This document shows positions 20,103-30,843 of a stretch of DNA of 64,000 nt, one piece after another. Origin of the DNA: Candidatus Blochmanniella pennsylvanica str. BPEN (GTDB lineage Bacteria; Pseudomonadota; Gammaproteobacteria; Enterobacterales; Enterobacteriaceae); assembly GCF_000011745.1 (NCBI RefSeq), contig NC_007292.1, positions 248,001 to 312,000 on the forward strand. Reading direction: 5' to 3'. Within the stretch, counting starts at the first letter, position 1. The number at the start of each line of letters is the position of its first letter. The notes under the pieces are model-generated. The model worked only from the letters and a program-made list of their open reading frames with translations, ran no database searches and was not told where the DNA came from. The position numbers and the translations under genes were made by a program.

Positions 20103-21962
20103 GTGTTAAATAATTACCCGTTATGGAAGTATCTTACGGTTATCTTAGTATTTGTTACTGGTATAATCTACACATTACCGAGTTTATATAGGGATTATCC
20201 TACAATATATATTGCTCAATGTGCTCTAGAACAAAACTATCAAGAGATGGATGATATTTTATTATGTCAAATAAAAAAAATACTAGCATACGAAAAAATA
20301 ATTAATAAATCTATTGTATCGCAAGCAAATAAAATTCGAATACAATTTTTTCATGAACAGGATCAACTTCAAGCTTACCAAAAACTATCAACTATTTTTT
20401 CAAAGAAATATCAGATATTACTTTGTAATACTCGAAACATACCACATTGGTTATCTGCAATAAAAGCTAAGCCTATAAAATTAGGATTAGATTTATGCGG
20501 TGGAATATATTTTGTAATACATGCAAATACGAAAACTGTACTAGATAAATTCCAAGAACAATATATTAATTCTTTAAGAGTTATCTTATTTGAAAAAAAC
20601 ATTCCCTATTTACAAATATACAAAATTAAAAATAATGATATTGAAATTAATTTCAAAAATTCTAATTATAGAAATAAAGCAATTTTACCTCTATCTAAAA
20701 TAGATAATGAGCTAATATTGTATGCCATAGGAACAAACAAATTACATGTGATTTTTTCTGAAAGAAAAAAAAATGCAATTCGTGAGCACGCAATACATCA
20801 AAATTGTACTATTTTACATCATCGTATCCACCAGTTAGGTATTACTGAGCCATTAGTACAACGTCATGGAAGTGATCGTATTATTATAGAATTACCCGGT
20901 TTTCAAGATATTGAAAAAATTAGAGAGATGCTTGGTACCACGGCAAGCCTGGAGTTTCGACTGGTTAATTCAACAATAAGTGAATTTAAAATAAATAATA
21001 ATTTAATTCCAGAAGATTCTGAGATAAAATTGAGCAATAATGGTTATTTAGTGCCGTTATATAAACAAATAGTGTTATCTGGAGACAACATTATTAATTC
21101 TAATGTTGGTTTAGATGAGTATAATCGACCTCAAGTGAATATTTCTTTAGATAAAACAGGTAGTATCTCAATTTCTAATTTTACCAAAAATAATATTGGC
21201 AAAGCAATAGCTACTTTATTCGTAGAATACAAAGATAGCGGAAAAAAAGATTCTAAAGGACATGCTATTTTAATTAAACATGAAAAAGTTATTAACATTG
21301 CTACTATTCAATCTCAATTAAGTGATAATTTCCGTATTTCCGGAATCAACAATTTAAATGAAGCACGTCATCTTTCGTTATTGTTACGTATGGGGAATTT
21401 AGCAGCACCTATTCATATTGAAGAAGAACGCATGATTGGTCCTACACTTGGCAAACAAAACATTGTACGGGGATTTATTGCATGTTCTTTAGGATTATTA
21501 ACTTCTATATGCTTTATGATTTTATGGTATCATTACTTTGGATTAATCGCTAGTGTTGCTTTAATTGCTAATTTAATACTCATGATAAGTACGATGTCTA
21601 TAGTCCCAGGAATAGTGTTAACTATGCCAAGTATAGTGGGCATAGTATTGACTTTATCCGTAGCTGTAGATGCAAATGTATTAATTAACGAAAGAATCAA
21701 AGAAGAAATAAAAAAAGGTAAACCAGTACAATACGCTATATACACGGGATATCGTAAAGCGTTTACTAGTATTGTAGACGCAAACATTACAACTATTATT
21801 ACTTCTATTATACTATATTTAATCGGTACAGGACCAATTAAAGGATTCGCTATTACTACTATTATTGGAGTAGGCACATCAATGTTTACATCTATTGTTG
21901 GTACTCGTGCTGTTGTTAATTTAGTCTACGGGAAAAGACGTATTAATAAGCTATCCATTTAA
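20103..21962 (+). CDS. secD: Protein-export membrane protein SecD
   Basis: With SecF it uses the proton gradient to pull preproteins through SecYEG. It has 619 residues (E. coli 615). The start is GTG at 20103, giving MLNNYPLWKYL as in E. coli MLNRYPLWKYV. One N-terminal helix is followed by a large periplasmic domain containing KLGLDLCGGIYFV (E. coli KLGLDLRGG, so an Arg-to-Cys change) and five C-terminal helices with VAVDANVLINERIKEE. The periplasmic half diverges more than the membrane half. Confidence 0.96.
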   Translation: MLNNYPLWKYLTVILVFVTGIIYTLPSLYRDYPTIYIAQCALEQNYQEMDDILLCQIKKILAYEKIINKSIVSQANKIRIQFFHEQDQLQAYQKLSTIFSKKYQILLCNTRNIPHWLSAIKAKPIKLGLDLCGGIYFVIHANTKTVLDKFQEQYINSLRVILFEKNIPYLQIYKIKNNDIEINFKNSNYRNKAILPLSKIDNELILYAIGTNKLHVIFSERKKNAIREHAIHQNCTILHHRIHQLGITEPLVQRHGSDRIIIELPGFQDIEKIREMLGTTASLEFRLVNSTISEFKINNNLIPEDSEIKLSNNGYLVPLYKQIVLSGDNIINSNVGLDEYNRPQVNISLDKTGSISISNFTKNNIGKAIATLFVEYKDSGKKDSKGHAILIKHEKVINIATIQSQLSDNFRISGINNLNEARHLSLLLRMGNLAAPIHIEEERMIGPTLGKQNIVRGFIACSLGLLTSICFMILWYHYFGLIASVALIANLILMISTMSIVPGIVLTMPSIVGIVLTLSVAVDANVLINERIKEEIKKGKPVQYAIYTGYRKAFTSIVDANITTIITSIILYLIGTGPIKGFAITTIIGVGTSMFTSIVGTRAVVNLVYGKRRINKLSI

Positions 21963-22023
21963 CTTTTTACGTTTTTAGATCATATATACCGGTTTTATAC
22001 ATTTTAATTGAATTTTTTTTAAA

Positions 22024-22941
22024 ATGAGTGAAAGTTATTATAAAATTTATGATTTTCTTGCATGGAAACGTTTAATATTTTTTTTATCGATATTTTTATT
22101 CTTTATTTCATGCTGTACTATGATAACGCGTGGTTTTAACTGGGGTCTAGATTTTACTGGAGGTATGTTAGTTGAAATTAGTTCAGAAAAAGATGTAAAT
22201 CTCATTAATATTCAAAATATTTTAGTTCAATCAGGATTCAAAAATCCTATCGTGCAACATTTTGGTTCTCAGAAAGATATTATGATACGATTACCATTGG
22301 ATCCTAATGAAAATAAGATTAATCAACATACTATAAGCAAAGTACTATATGCCTTACGGCAAGGTATTGTTCAAAATTTTTTCGTTAAACAAGTAAATTG
22401 GATTGGTCCTAGCGTCCATAGTCAACTGATAAATACAGGAATAATAGCGTTATTAGTCGCATTAATATGTATCTTAGTATATATAACTTTTCGTTTTGAA
22501 TGGAGATTAGCAACTGGAGTAGTCATATCTTTAATATATGATATGATAGTTATTTTAGGTATATTATCTTTATTTGCTATTAAAATAGATTCCACCATTA
22601 TTGCTGCCCTAATGTCAGCAATTGGTTATTCTATTAATGATAAAATTGTCATTTTTGATAGAATTAGAGAAAATTTCTATTATACACCTGTATCAAAATC
22701 TATAGATATATTTAATATCTCATTGAGTCAAGTATTAAGTAGAACTATTATAACTTCAGTTACAACTATTATGGTACTACTGATACTACTAATTTGGGGG
22801 GGGGATATATTACACGGATTTGCGGTTACTTTATTACTTGGAACTATTATTGGCACAGTATCATCTATATATATAGCTTCTGCGTTAGCATTTAAATTTG
22901 GTACTGCACGTAATCATTTTATAAAAATTAACAAAAAATAA
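22024..22941 (+). CDS. secF: Protein-export membrane protein SecF
   Basis: Partner of SecD, six transmembrane helices, 305 residues (E. coli 323). The motifs NWGLDFTGGMLVEI and AIGYSINDKIVIFDRIREN (helix 4-5 region with the conserved Asp) are present. The E. coli C-terminal extension is shortened. Overlap is absent; 61 bases separate it from secD. A strong hairpin follows at 23113. Confidence 0.96.
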   Translation: MSESYYKIYDFLAWKRLIFFLSIFLFFISCCTMITRGFNWGLDFTGGMLVEISSEKDVNLINIQNILVQSGFKNPIVQHFGSQKDIMIRLPLDPNENKINQHTISKVLYALRQGIVQNFFVKQVNWIGPSVHSQLINTGIIALLVALICILVYITFRFEWRLATGVVISLIYDMIVILGILSLFAIKIDSTIIAALMSAIGYSINDKIVIFDRIRENFYYTPVSKSIDIFNISLSQVLSRTIITSVTTIMVLLILLIWGGDILHGFAVTLLLGTIIGTVSSIYIASALAFKFGTARNHFIKINKK

Positions 22942-23112
22942 AATTTTTCACTACTGATTTTATATTTTTGCTTAACAAACATCAAAAATGTAATAGTATT
23001 TTTGCTACTATATCAACACTGATTGATATTACTGTTAAACATAAGTGTTTTGGAATACAGTTTATATATGATGTATGATTTATATTTTGAACAAAATTAA
23101 ATTTATAACAAC

Positions 23113-23147
23113 AATACGTATGCGTTATACATTAACGCATACGTATT
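23113..23147 (+). terminator. Hairpin after secF, likely operon terminator
   Basis: A perfect 15-base-pair stem with a 5-base loop (TACAT); the arms are AATACGTATGCGTTA and its exact complement. It is GC-richer than the surroundings and lies 171 bases beyond secF. The trailing T-run is poor, so it may act as an RNA 3'-end stabiliser instead. Confidence 0.45.
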
Positions 23148-23406
23148 TAATTATCAATAAACATTACTACAATTAATATATAAACAAATGAAATCTAATA
23201 CATTATTATGTAATAAAATATTAGCTGTGATACTCGTATCTCATGTCTGATTATAACTTCAACATTTACTGAATAATTTATTAATATCATGACATGGTCG
23301 AGAGACCCAAAACAATAGCACTCTCGTAATATCGGATTTAAATTATTTTTTATTAATAAAATTGATCATTATAAAAATATATTTAGTTTCACGATCTCAT
23401 GATACT
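23148..23406. other. Spacer before ribD
   Basis: In E. coli nrdR immediately precedes ribD. I looked for NrdR zinc-ribbon and ATP-cone motifs over 22942-23406 and found nothing convincing. A CGAGAG/CTCTCG inverted repeat (near 23299 and 23322) has a 16-base spacing. No FMN riboswitch motif was seen. Confidence 0.45.
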
Positions 23407-24546
23407 ATGACAGACAATATTATACTACATGATAAAAGATTTTTAACACGAGCACTTCAATTGGCATGGAAAGGACGATTTACTACGATGCCTAATCCTA
23501 ATGTAGGATGTGTTATCGTTCGCAACAATAAAATTATAGGAGAGGGATATCACATACGAGCAGGAGAAGCACATGCTGAAATACATGCGTTACGTATTGC
23601 TGGAAATTTAGCACAAGGAGCAACTGCTTATATCACTCTGGAACCATGTAGTCATTACGGACGTACTCCTCCTTGCACTACTGCATTAATTAATGCAGGA
23701 ATTAAACGCGTTGTTGTAGCTATGTTAGATCCTCATTTTTACGCAAGAGGACGTGGTTTGCATTTGCTGCAACAAGCAGGTATTGAAGTACAGCATAGTC
23801 TGATGTTACCTGAAGCTGAATCAATAAATCGAGGATTTCTCAAACGTATACGTACCGGATTTCCATGGGTTAAATTAAAATTAGCTGCATCTCTAGATGG
23901 TAGGACTGCTATGTCTTCTGGAGAAAGTAAATGGATTACATCTATTCAGGCGCGCCAAGATGTACCACGTTTCCGTGCAGAAAGTGATGTCATTCTTTCT
24001 ACTGCTGGCACTGTTTTAGCAGATGATCCAAAATTAAATGTACGTTGGGAATGCTTTTCAGACGAAATGAAACGTATTTATGCCAACAATCAAATTAGGC
24101 AACCACTAAGAGTCATTATTGATAGCGCAAATAGAGTACTTCCAACACATCGTGTTATACGATATGAGGGAAAAATTCTACTCGTGCGTTTAAAAAAAGA
24201 CCATCGAAATTGGCCCTCATCAGTAGAACAACTATTATTATCATCAATTAATTGTCATGGCCATCATCGAATAAACTTAACAGAATTAATGCAACATCTT
24301 GGATATCGTGAAATTAATAATATTTGGGTAGAAGCAGGAGCTACTTTTTCAGGAGTATTATTAGATATTGGATTGGTAGACGAACTTATTCTGTATCAAG
24401 CTATAAAATTTTTAGGATCTGACGCGCGGCCTTTATGTTTATTACCAAATATCAAATGTCTGAATGACATTAAATCTTTTAAATTACTTGACATAAAAAA
24501 TATAGGACCAGATCTTCGTTTAAGGTTAATCCCAAAGGGTATGTAA
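23407..24546 (+). CDS. ribD: Bifunctional riboflavin deaminase-reductase
   Basis: Performs deamination and side-chain reduction in riboflavin synthesis. From the ATG at 23407 it has 379 residues (E. coli 367). The deaminase domain shows GEAHAEIHAL (zinc His, catalytic Glu) and EPCSHYGRTPPC (two zinc Cys). The reductase domain begins near residue 150 with KLKLAASLDGRTAMSSGES and includes NNIWVEAGATFSG. The frame extends 15 codons further upstream without homology. It is followed by ribH. Confidence 0.95.
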   Translation: MTDNIILHDKRFLTRALQLAWKGRFTTMPNPNVGCVIVRNNKIIGEGYHIRAGEAHAEIHALRIAGNLAQGATAYITLEPCSHYGRTPPCTTALINAGIKRVVVAMLDPHFYARGRGLHLLQQAGIEVQHSLMLPEAESINRGFLKRIRTGFPWVKLKLAASLDGRTAMSSGESKWITSIQARQDVPRFRAESDVILSTAGTVLADDPKLNVRWECFSDEMKRIYANNQIRQPLRVIIDSANRVLPTHRVIRYEGKILLVRLKKDHRNWPSSVEQLLLSSINCHGHHRINLTELMQHLGYREINNIWVEAGATFSGVLLDIGLVDELILYQAIKFLGSDARPLCLLPNIKCLNDIKSFKLLDIKNIGPDLRLRLIPKGM

Positions 24547-24650
24547 TATATTTTTATTAGTTATACTAATTATGCTATCTATGCTATAACATGTTTATTT
24601 GTAAATAAGAACAAGTAATGATTTTAGTAGCCTGAATAATAAGGATTATT

Positions 24651-25127
24651 ATGAATATTATTGAAAGTGATACTATAGCAAATAAAGCTAAGATTGCTAT
24701 CGCGGTTGTTCGATTTAATCGTTTCGTTAATAATAATTTACTTGAAGGAGCTTTAGATGTTTTAAAAAGAATTGGACACGTAAAAGATGAAAATATAACC
24801 ATAATTTGGGTTCCAGGCTCCTATGAATTACCATTAATCGCAAAAGCATTGGCTATTAGTCATAAGTATGATGGAATAATAGCTTTGGGTACAGTAATTC
24901 GTGGATTTACCATACATTTTGAATTTGTTGCAAAAGAATGTAGCTCTGGATTATCCAGAATTTCCATGGAAAACACATTGCCTATTGGATTTGGATTACT
25001 TACTACGGATAATATTAGTCAAGCTATAGAACGTTCAGGTATTAAAGCTAATAACAAAGGATCAGAAGCTGCTTTGGCTGTTTTAGAAATGATTAATATA
25101 CTAAAAATAATTAAAAATAGTTCTTAA
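24651..25127 (+). CDS. ribH: 6,7-dimethyl-8-ribityllumazine synthase
   Basis: Condenses the RibD-pathway pyrimidine with dihydroxybutanone phosphate, the penultimate riboflavin step. It has 158 residues (E. coli 156). Substrate-site signatures are ARFN-like [40 protein letters not shown] (catalytic His region) and [14 protein letters not shown]. The middle segment [12 protein letters not shown] differs from E. coli but keeps length. Start ATG at 24651 with TAAGGA upstream. Confidence 0.96.
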   Translation: MNIIESDTIANKAKIAIAVVRFNRFVNNNLLEGALDVLKRIGHVKDENITIIWVPGSYELPLIAKALAISHKYDGIIALGTVIRGFTIHFEFVAKECSSGLSRISMENTLPIGFGLLTTDNISQAIERSGIKANNKGSEAALAVLEMINILKIIKNSS

Positions 25128-25154
25128 TACATATAAATATATCAAAGGAATTAC

Positions 25155-25589
25155 GTGAAAGCAATTAGTAGAAGGCGTGCTCGTGAATGTACATTGCAGG
25201 CATTGTATTCTTGGCAAGTATCTAAAAATGATGTTAAAGAAATAGAACGTTATGTTGTAACAGAGCAAGATATTCAAGATTGCAATATCTCTTACTTTCA
25301 TGAATTATATATTGGAGTAATAAGTTGCGCTGAAGAATTGGATAAATTAATGATACCGCATTTATCCCGCAATTTAGAGAAATTAGGTTATATTGAACAT
25401 TCAGTGTTACGTATCGCATTATTTGAGCTTACCAAATGTAATGATATACCATATAAAGTTGCCATTAATGAAGCAATTGAGCTTGTAAAAATTTTTGGAG
25501 CTGAAAAAAGTCATAAATTTATTAATGGAGTATTAGATAAAATAGCCAATCAGCTTTGTGTTAGTACAAACAATCATATTATTAAATAA
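25155..25589 (+). CDS. nusB: Transcription antitermination factor NusB
   Basis: Binds boxA RNA with S10 in rRNA antitermination. It has 144 residues (E. coli 139). [18 protein letters not shown] begins the all-helical fold and [29 protein letters not shown] ends it. The start is GTG at 25155 after CAAAGGAATTAC. Its final codons form one arm of a perfect palindrome. It follows ribH after 27 bases; thiL, next in E. coli, is absent. Confidence 0.95.
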   Translation: MKAISRRRARECTLQALYSWQVSKNDVKEIERYVVTEQDIQDCNISYFHELYIGVISCAEELDKLMIPHLSRNLEKLGYIEHSVLRIALFELTKCNDIPYKVAINEAIELVKIFGAEKSHKFINGVLDKIANQLCVSTNNHIIK

Positions 25590-25603
25590 TATGATTGTTT
25601 GTA
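25565..25603. repeat. Perfect 39-base palindrome at the end of nusB
   Basis: Two 19-base arms (TACAAACAATCATATTATT and its complement) flank a single central A at 25584. The left arm encodes the last residues of NusB and the stop lies in the right arm. No T-run follows on either strand, so it is not a classic terminator; it may stabilise the mRNA 3' end or block exonucleases. Confidence 0.85.
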
Positions 25604-25676
25604 TAATGAAAAATAAATTTGAAAGAATAATAATTGTTTTTATTCATCCCGAACCGAATAGACATGTGCTACTGAT

Positions 25677-26168
25677 ATGTTTTTAAATATGATTAGTGAT
25701 TTGAAATTATCTAAAATATGGTGTTTATTTGCTACTGGTTTTGGTTTAGGTACAATTTCTTGGCTACCAGTAGGAACTGCAGCGTCATTATTAGCAATAC
25801 CAATATGGTGGATTTTGAATTATTTATTTTCATTTCAGTTTTACTTTTTGTTCTTGATTATTGGAACAGGAGTAGGCATATATTTTTGCGATCATACTAG
25901 CAAAATACTTGGCGTTCATGATCCTAAATCAATCGTTTGGGACGAATTTGTTGGTATGTGGATGACATTAATTATAGTACCAATACATAGTTGGTTATGG
26001 ACGATTATCGCATTTTTATTATTTAGAATATTTGATATAGTAAAACCCTGGCCAATTTCATGGTGTGATCGTGAAATAAAAGGTGGATTTGGCATTATTA
26101 TTGATGACATATTAGCGAGTATTATATCAGTTTGCATCATTTTATTACTAATGAATTTATATCATTAA
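25677..26168 (+). CDS. pgpA: Phosphatidylglycerophosphatase A
   Basis: Dephosphorylates phosphatidylglycerol phosphate in the inner membrane. It has 163 residues (E. coli 172). The family signature DPKSIVWDEFVGMW near residue 80 and FRIFDIVKPWPISW plus GGFGIIIDDILASI are intact, with about four hydrophobic segments. The N-terminus is shorter than in E. coli. The gene ends convergent with dxs. Confidence 0.94.
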   Translation: MFLNMISDLKLSKIWCLFATGFGLGTISWLPVGTAASLLAIPIWWILNYLFSFQFYFLFLIIGTGVGIYFCDHTSKILGVHDPKSIVWDEFVGMWMTLIIVPIHSWLWTIIAFLLFRIFDIVKPWPISWCDREIKGGFGIIIDDILASIISVCIILLLMNLYH

Positions 26169-26264
26169 AATGTTTTATAAAACATATATATGTCAATAAT
26201 ATTGAAAGTTAAATTTATGCGCGTTAGATTATTCAAACGTCATACTACATTGAATATAACCTTG

Positions 26265-28139
26265 TTAATGTATCCATTTTATAATTTTTTTATAAATGCC
26301 TATGCTATCTAATCCCAATTCAGAAAGTATCTCTGATTGTGAACCTTGAGAAATAAAAAAATCAGGCAAACCAATATTTAAAACAGGAATTGATAGCTTA
26401 TTTTGCATAATAAATTCATTTACCCCGCTTCCGGCTCCACCCATTACTGTATTTTCCTCTAATGTTATTAATACTTGATGATTTTTAGCAAGAGTTTTTA
26501 TTAAGTTTTCATCTAATGGCTTAACAAATCTCATATCTACTAGGGTCGCATTTAATTTAGATGCAACATTATAGGCTGATTGCAATAAAGTTCCGAAATT
26601 AAGAATTGCAATGCAATTTCCTTGGCGACGTATCACACCTTTACTTAATGGTAAAGTATACAATTTTGTTGTATCTGCTAAATTACCGGGTACAGCATAT
26701 CCCTTAGGATAACGTACAACACTAGGTCCATATCGATAACGATATCCTGTATATAACATCAACTTACATTCACACGCATCACTTGGGGTCATTATTATCA
26801 TATTCGGAATACAACGTAAATACGATAAATCAAAAGCGCCTTGGTGAGTTTGCCCATCTGCTCCGACAATACCTCCTCGATCGACAGCAAATAACACAGG
26901 CAAATTCTGAATTGCTACGTCATGGATTACTTGATCATATGCGCGTTGTAAAAATGTTGAATAAATAGCGACAATAGGTTTATAACCCGCTATAGCTAAT
27001 CCAGCAGCAAATGTCACAGCATGTTGTTCAGCAATTGCAACATCAAAATACTGTTTTGGATATTTCTGAGAGAAGATACTCATTCCAGAACCTTCTCTCA
27101 TCGCGGGCGTAATTCCTATAATCTTATTATCTCGAGCCGCAACTTGGCATAACCAATCACCAAAAATTGCAGAATAAGTTATATTTTTAGAATGCTCTAC
27201 AGGTAACGATCCGCTTTCAGGATTAAATTTTGGTACTGCGTGCCACTTAATAGGATCTTTTTCTGCAGGTTCATAGCCGCAACCTTTTTTGGTAATAATA
27301 TGTAAGAATTGTGGACCTTTCATATCACGTATATTTCTCAAAATATATACTAATTCTAATACATCGTGTCCATTAACGGGGCCAATATAATTAAAACCAA
27401 GTTGTGAAAATAATGAACTTGATGTGCCATTAAAATTTTTGATTTGGTTACCAATATGTTTAATCAATGTATTAGTTGAAAGAACGTCAGATAATATTTT
27501 ATTATTGTCTACTTTTAAATTGGAATATACTTTTTTTGATAAAATATGAGTATGATGATTGTTTAATGCTCCTACGTTTTCTGAAATAGACATTTCGTTA
27601 TCATTTAAAATAATCAATAAATCAGATTTTGTAAATCCAGCATGGTTCATTGCTTCAAAGGCCATCCCAGCAGTTATTGCTCCGTCTCCTATCACGCATA
27701 CTGTGCGACGTCCTAGCATTTCTCGTTCTGCCGCTATTGCTAGACCTAACCCCGCGCTAATTGAAGTAGAGGAATGTCCCACTGATAAAACATCATATTC
27801 GCTTTCATCACGACAAGGAAATGGATGTAATCCGTTCTTCCTTCTAATACTAAAAATACGTTCGCGCCGCCCCGTAAGAATTTTATGTGGATATGCCTGA
27901 TGCCCTACATCCCAAATTAAATAATCAAATGGAGTATTATATACGTAATGTAATGCTACGGTAAGTTCAATAGTCCCTAATCCAGATGCAAAATGTCCGC
28001 TAGATTTGCTAACACTAGTTAAAAGAAATTGACGTAACTCATTACACAACTTTGCTAAATGATCTTCAGATAATTGTCTTAATTCTTTAGGAGTATTGAT
28101 TAAACCTAATATGGGGTATTTATTTGAATTACAGTTCAT
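26265..28139 (-). CDS. dxs: 1-deoxy-D-xylulose-5-phosphate synthase
   Basis: Thiamine-diphosphate enzyme that starts the MEP isoprenoid pathway from pyruvate and glyceraldehyde 3-phosphate. It has 624 residues (E. coli 620). The TPP motif is [18 protein letters not shown] near residue 155 with NDNEMSIS after it; the second domain shows [13 protein letters not shown] with the catalytic Glu, and [15 protein letters not shown]. It lies downstream of ispA on the same strand, the ancestral ispA-dxs order. Confidence 0.96.
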   Translation of the reverse strand: MNCNSNKYPILGLINTPKELRQLSEDHLAKLCNELRQFLLTSVSKSSGHFASGLGTIELTVALHYVYNTPFDYLIWDVGHQAYPHKILTGRRERIFSIRRKNGLHPFPCRDESEYDVLSVGHSSTSISAGLGLAIAAEREMLGRRTVCVIGDGAITAGMAFEAMNHAGFTKSDLLIILNDNEMSISENVGALNNHHTHILSKKVYSNLKVDNNKILSDVLSTNTLIKHIGNQIKNFNGTSSSLFSQLGFNYIGPVNGHDVLELVYILRNIRDMKGPQFLHIITKKGCGYEPAEKDPIKWHAVPKFNPESGSLPVEHSKNITYSAIFGDWLCQVAARDNKIIGITPAMREGSGMSIFSQKYPKQYFDVAIAEQHAVTFAAGLAIAGYKPIVAIYSTFLQRAYDQVIHDVAIQNLPVLFAVDRGGIVGADGQTHQGAFDLSYLRCIPNMIIMTPSDACECKLMLYTGYRYRYGPSVVRYPKGYAVPGNLADTTKLYTLPLSKGVIRRQGNCIAILNFGTLLQSAYNVASKLNATLVDMRFVKPLDENLIKTLAKNHQVLITLEENTVMGGAGSGVNEFIMQNKLSIPVLNIGLPDFFISQGSQSEILSELGLDSIGIYKKIIKWIH

Positions 28140-28174
28140 ATTAAATTTATTTAATATTGTTTATTTATGTAATT

Positions 28175-29095
28175 TTAGTTGTTACGTTTAATAATATAAC
28201 GCGAAAATGCAGATAAAATATTAACGTTATAGCCTAATTTCGCAATGTATTTTAAAGATGTTAATGACTCACAATATAAATCTTGAGCTTTAGTGCGAGC
28301 TGTGCTTAATCCTAATATTTTTGGATAAGTGTTGTTGACATCGTTATGTTGCGATTGCATACTGTGTTTTTTTTTCTGATCATATGCATGTGAAATATCT
28401 ATAATGTCGTCTTGTATTTGAAAAGCTAAACCTATAGTTGTAGCATAGTGGTCTAGAAATGACAATACGTCGTCGCAGCTTTTGTTGCCTGCTGCTAACG
28501 CTCCAATGCGAACTGCAGCTCGAATTAACGATCCTGTTTTGTACTGATATATGGTTTCTAACTGTGTGGCTGATATATTTTTATTATTTTTATTAATTAA
28601 ATCTAAAGACTGACCTAAGCACATTCCATTAGCTCCGCTGGCAGAAGCTAATGTAGCAATCATTTTTAAACGATCTTGATCTGTGATAGTTGGCATATGT
28701 GCTTCTGAAAGAATGGTAAAAGCCAATGTATGTAGAGCATCACCTGCTAAAACAGCAATAGATTCTCCAAATTTGACATGACATGTTGGATGCCCTCTAC
28801 GCAGTTTATCATTATCCATAATAGGTAAATCATCATGAATTAAAGAATAAGCATGTATGCATTCAATGGCTGCTGCTGGAGCATTAAGATTTGACGATCT
28901 AATACCAAATAATTTACCTGTTTGATAAACTAAAAAAGGACGTAACCGTTTTCCTCCTAACAGAACACTATAACGTATTGCTTGCATAAGGAGAGATACA
29001 TCTTGTTTAAGAAACATAATCAAATAACGACTAATAGCTTCGTCTACTCGTTGATGGCTTTCACGTAACTCATTAGCAAAATCAATCATAAGCAT
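28175..29095 (-). CDS. ispA: Farnesyl diphosphate synthase
   Basis: Condenses IPP and DMAPP to farnesyl diphosphate, precursor of ubiquinone and undecaprenyl chains. It has 306 residues (E. coli 299). First Asp-rich motif HDDLPIMDNDKLRRG near residue 90, second FQIQDDIIDISH near 230; GGKRLRPFLVY is the N-terminal IPP site. The start could also be two codons later (MIDFANEL). xseB, upstream in E. coli, is missing. Confidence 0.95.
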   Translation of the reverse strand: MLMIDFANELRESHQRVDEAISRYLIMFLKQDVSLLMQAIRYSVLLGGKRLRPFLVYQTGKLFGIRSSNLNAPAAAIECIHAYSLIHDDLPIMDNDKLRRGHPTCHVKFGESIAVLAGDALHTLAFTILSEAHMPTITDQDRLKMIATLASASGANGMCLGQSLDLINKNNKNISATQLETIYQYKTGSLIRAAVRIGALAAGNKSCDDVLSFLDHYATTIGLAFQIQDDIIDISHAYDQKKKHSMQSQHNDVNNTYPKILGLSTARTKAQDLYCESLTSLKYIAKLGYNVNILSAFSRYIIKRNN

Positions 29096-29382
29096 AGTAT
29101 TGTACTAATACCATAAAATCATAAAATAAACACTATTAGATATGTGTATTTAAATGACATACACAGTATATAATAATATTACATAATAAAAATATCTATA
29201 TATTAGTATAATTATTTTCATCAATTCATATATTGATTACGCATATGATAGCCTATCATCATTTTTGATGCGATAATCCAAAAGAAGAGCACATTATTAT
29301 ATAAATAATTATAATTTATATAGTATAAGATTACTATATCTAATATATTATGCTTATGTATTTTAATGTTTAAAATATTTAT

Positions 29383-30843
29383 ATGAAAATAGTTATTAAA
29401 TTATCACCAGAAATTACAATAAAAAGCCGTGCTATACGAATTTTTTTTATAAAAATCCTCATTACAAATATTAAAACTATTTTAAAAAAGAATAATGAAT
29501 CAGCATCAATTATACGTAATTGGGATTATCTTGAGGTAATATGTAATCATAGTAAGTATCAAAAGATATGCGCTATGTTAATAAACATTCCTGGAATTCA
29601 TCATTTGTTATTAATTAAAAAACATATGTTTCGTTCTTTACAAGATATTTATGAAAAAATTATACTCAGTCTGAATTATGAGATTCAATTATCAGGAAAA
29701 AGTTTTTGTGTTCGAGTGAAACGTTGTGGTAAACATAATTTCACTTCTCAAGAAGTTGAACATTATTTAGGGAATAAATTGTGTCAAAACATAGGTAATA
29801 TTAGAGTTAACTTAACAAAACCTGAAAAAACTATATATTTGGAAATTAAAGATAATCAACTTTTTATAATTATCAAGCGTTACGAAGGATTAGGAGGTTT
29901 TCCGATAGGTACGCAACAAGAAATGTTGTCATTAATTTCAGGAGGATTTGATTCAGCTGTTGCTAGTTATATGTTAATTCGGAGAGGATGTAAAGTGAAT
30001 TATTGTTTTTTTAATTTAGGCGGAGATATGCATACTGTTGAAGTATGTAGAGTAATATATTTTCTATGGAACAAATTTAGTAGTTCTCATAAAATAAAAT
30101 TTATTTCTATTGATTTTTCAGAAGTCATTAAAGAAATTACTGCTAAAATAAAAGACAACCAAATAGGAGTAGTGTTAAAACGTATGATGATACGTTCTGC
30201 ATCATTGGTAGCTAATCGTTATAAAATTACCGCGTTAATAACAGGAGAAGTGTTAGGACAAGTATCGAGCCAAACTTTGAGCAACCTAACACTTATTGAC
30301 AGTGTTTCTGATCATGTAATATTTCGTCCTTTAATTGCTTATGACAAAGAAAAAATTATCGATTTAGCTAGAAAGATAGGCACAGAAATACTTTCAAAAT
30401 CTGTTCCAGAATATTGTGGAATAATATCAAAAAAATCAACTGCAAAAACAACAAAACAACTTATCGAATTTGAAGAAAATAATTTTGATTTCACCGTGCT
30501 AAACCGTGCAGTGTCTCAATCTTATGTAATAGACGTACAAAACATTCCTGATCAAATCATTAATCAACATGTATTTCAAGTAGAAACTAAAAAAATATTG
30601 GATTCTACTGATGTAGTATTGGATATACGAACAGAAATTGAACAAGAAAAAAATCCTCTTTATTTAAATAATATAGAAATAAAAAAAATACCTTTTTATA
30701 ATTTAATTGATCAATTTTCTAAATTAGATCCCAATAAAATATATTTATTATATTGTGATCATGGTATAATGAGTCGATTGCAAGTAATGTACTTGCATAG
30801 ACAAGGATTTAGTAATGTAAAGATATACAGGCCACCTAGATAG
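29383..30843 (+). CDS. thiI: tRNA 4-thiouridine synthetase / sulfur carrier ThiI
   Basis: Adenylates U8 of tRNA and transfers sulfur; in E. coli it also serves thiazole synthesis. It has 486 residues (E. coli 482). Domains in order: N-terminal ferredoxin-like and THUMP (to about 170), PP-loop ATPase with SGGFDSAVASY near 187, and a C-terminal rhodanese domain with the persulfide Cys in YLLYCDHGIMSRLQ near 463. All key sites are present. No thiamine genes are nearby, so s4U formation is the likelier role. Confidence 0.95.
   Translation: MKIVIKLSPEITIKSRAIRIFFIKILITNIKTILKKNNESASIIRNWDYLEVICNHSKYQKICAMLINIPGIHHLLLIKKHMFRSLQDIYEKIILSLNYEIQLSGKSFCVRVKRCGKHNFTSQEVEHYLGNKLCQNIGNIRVNLTKPEKTIYLEIKDNQLFIIIKRYEGLGGFPIGTQQEMLSLISGGFDSAVASYMLIRRGCKVNYCFFNLGGDMHTVEVCRVIYFLWNKFSSSHKIKFISIDFSEVIKEITAKIKDNQIGVVLKRMMIRSASLVANRYKITALITGEVLGQVSSQTLSNLTLIDSVSDHVIFRPLIAYDKEKIIDLARKIGTEILSKSVPEYCGIISKKSTAKTTKQLIEFEENNFDFTVLNRAVSQSYVIDVQNIPDQIINQHVFQVETKKILDSTDVVLDIRTEIEQEKNPLYLNNIEIKKIPFYNLIDQFSKLDPNKIYLLYCDHGIMSRLQVMYLHRQGFSNVKIYRPPR

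Noticed and set aside
22942-23406. nrdR remnant before ribD
   Set aside because: Single short resemblances in scattered frames; no zinc ribbon or ATP-cone motif at a sensible spacing.
24547-24650. Riboswitch in the ribH leader or ribD leader
   Set aside because: No FMN-element core sequence is visible in either leader.
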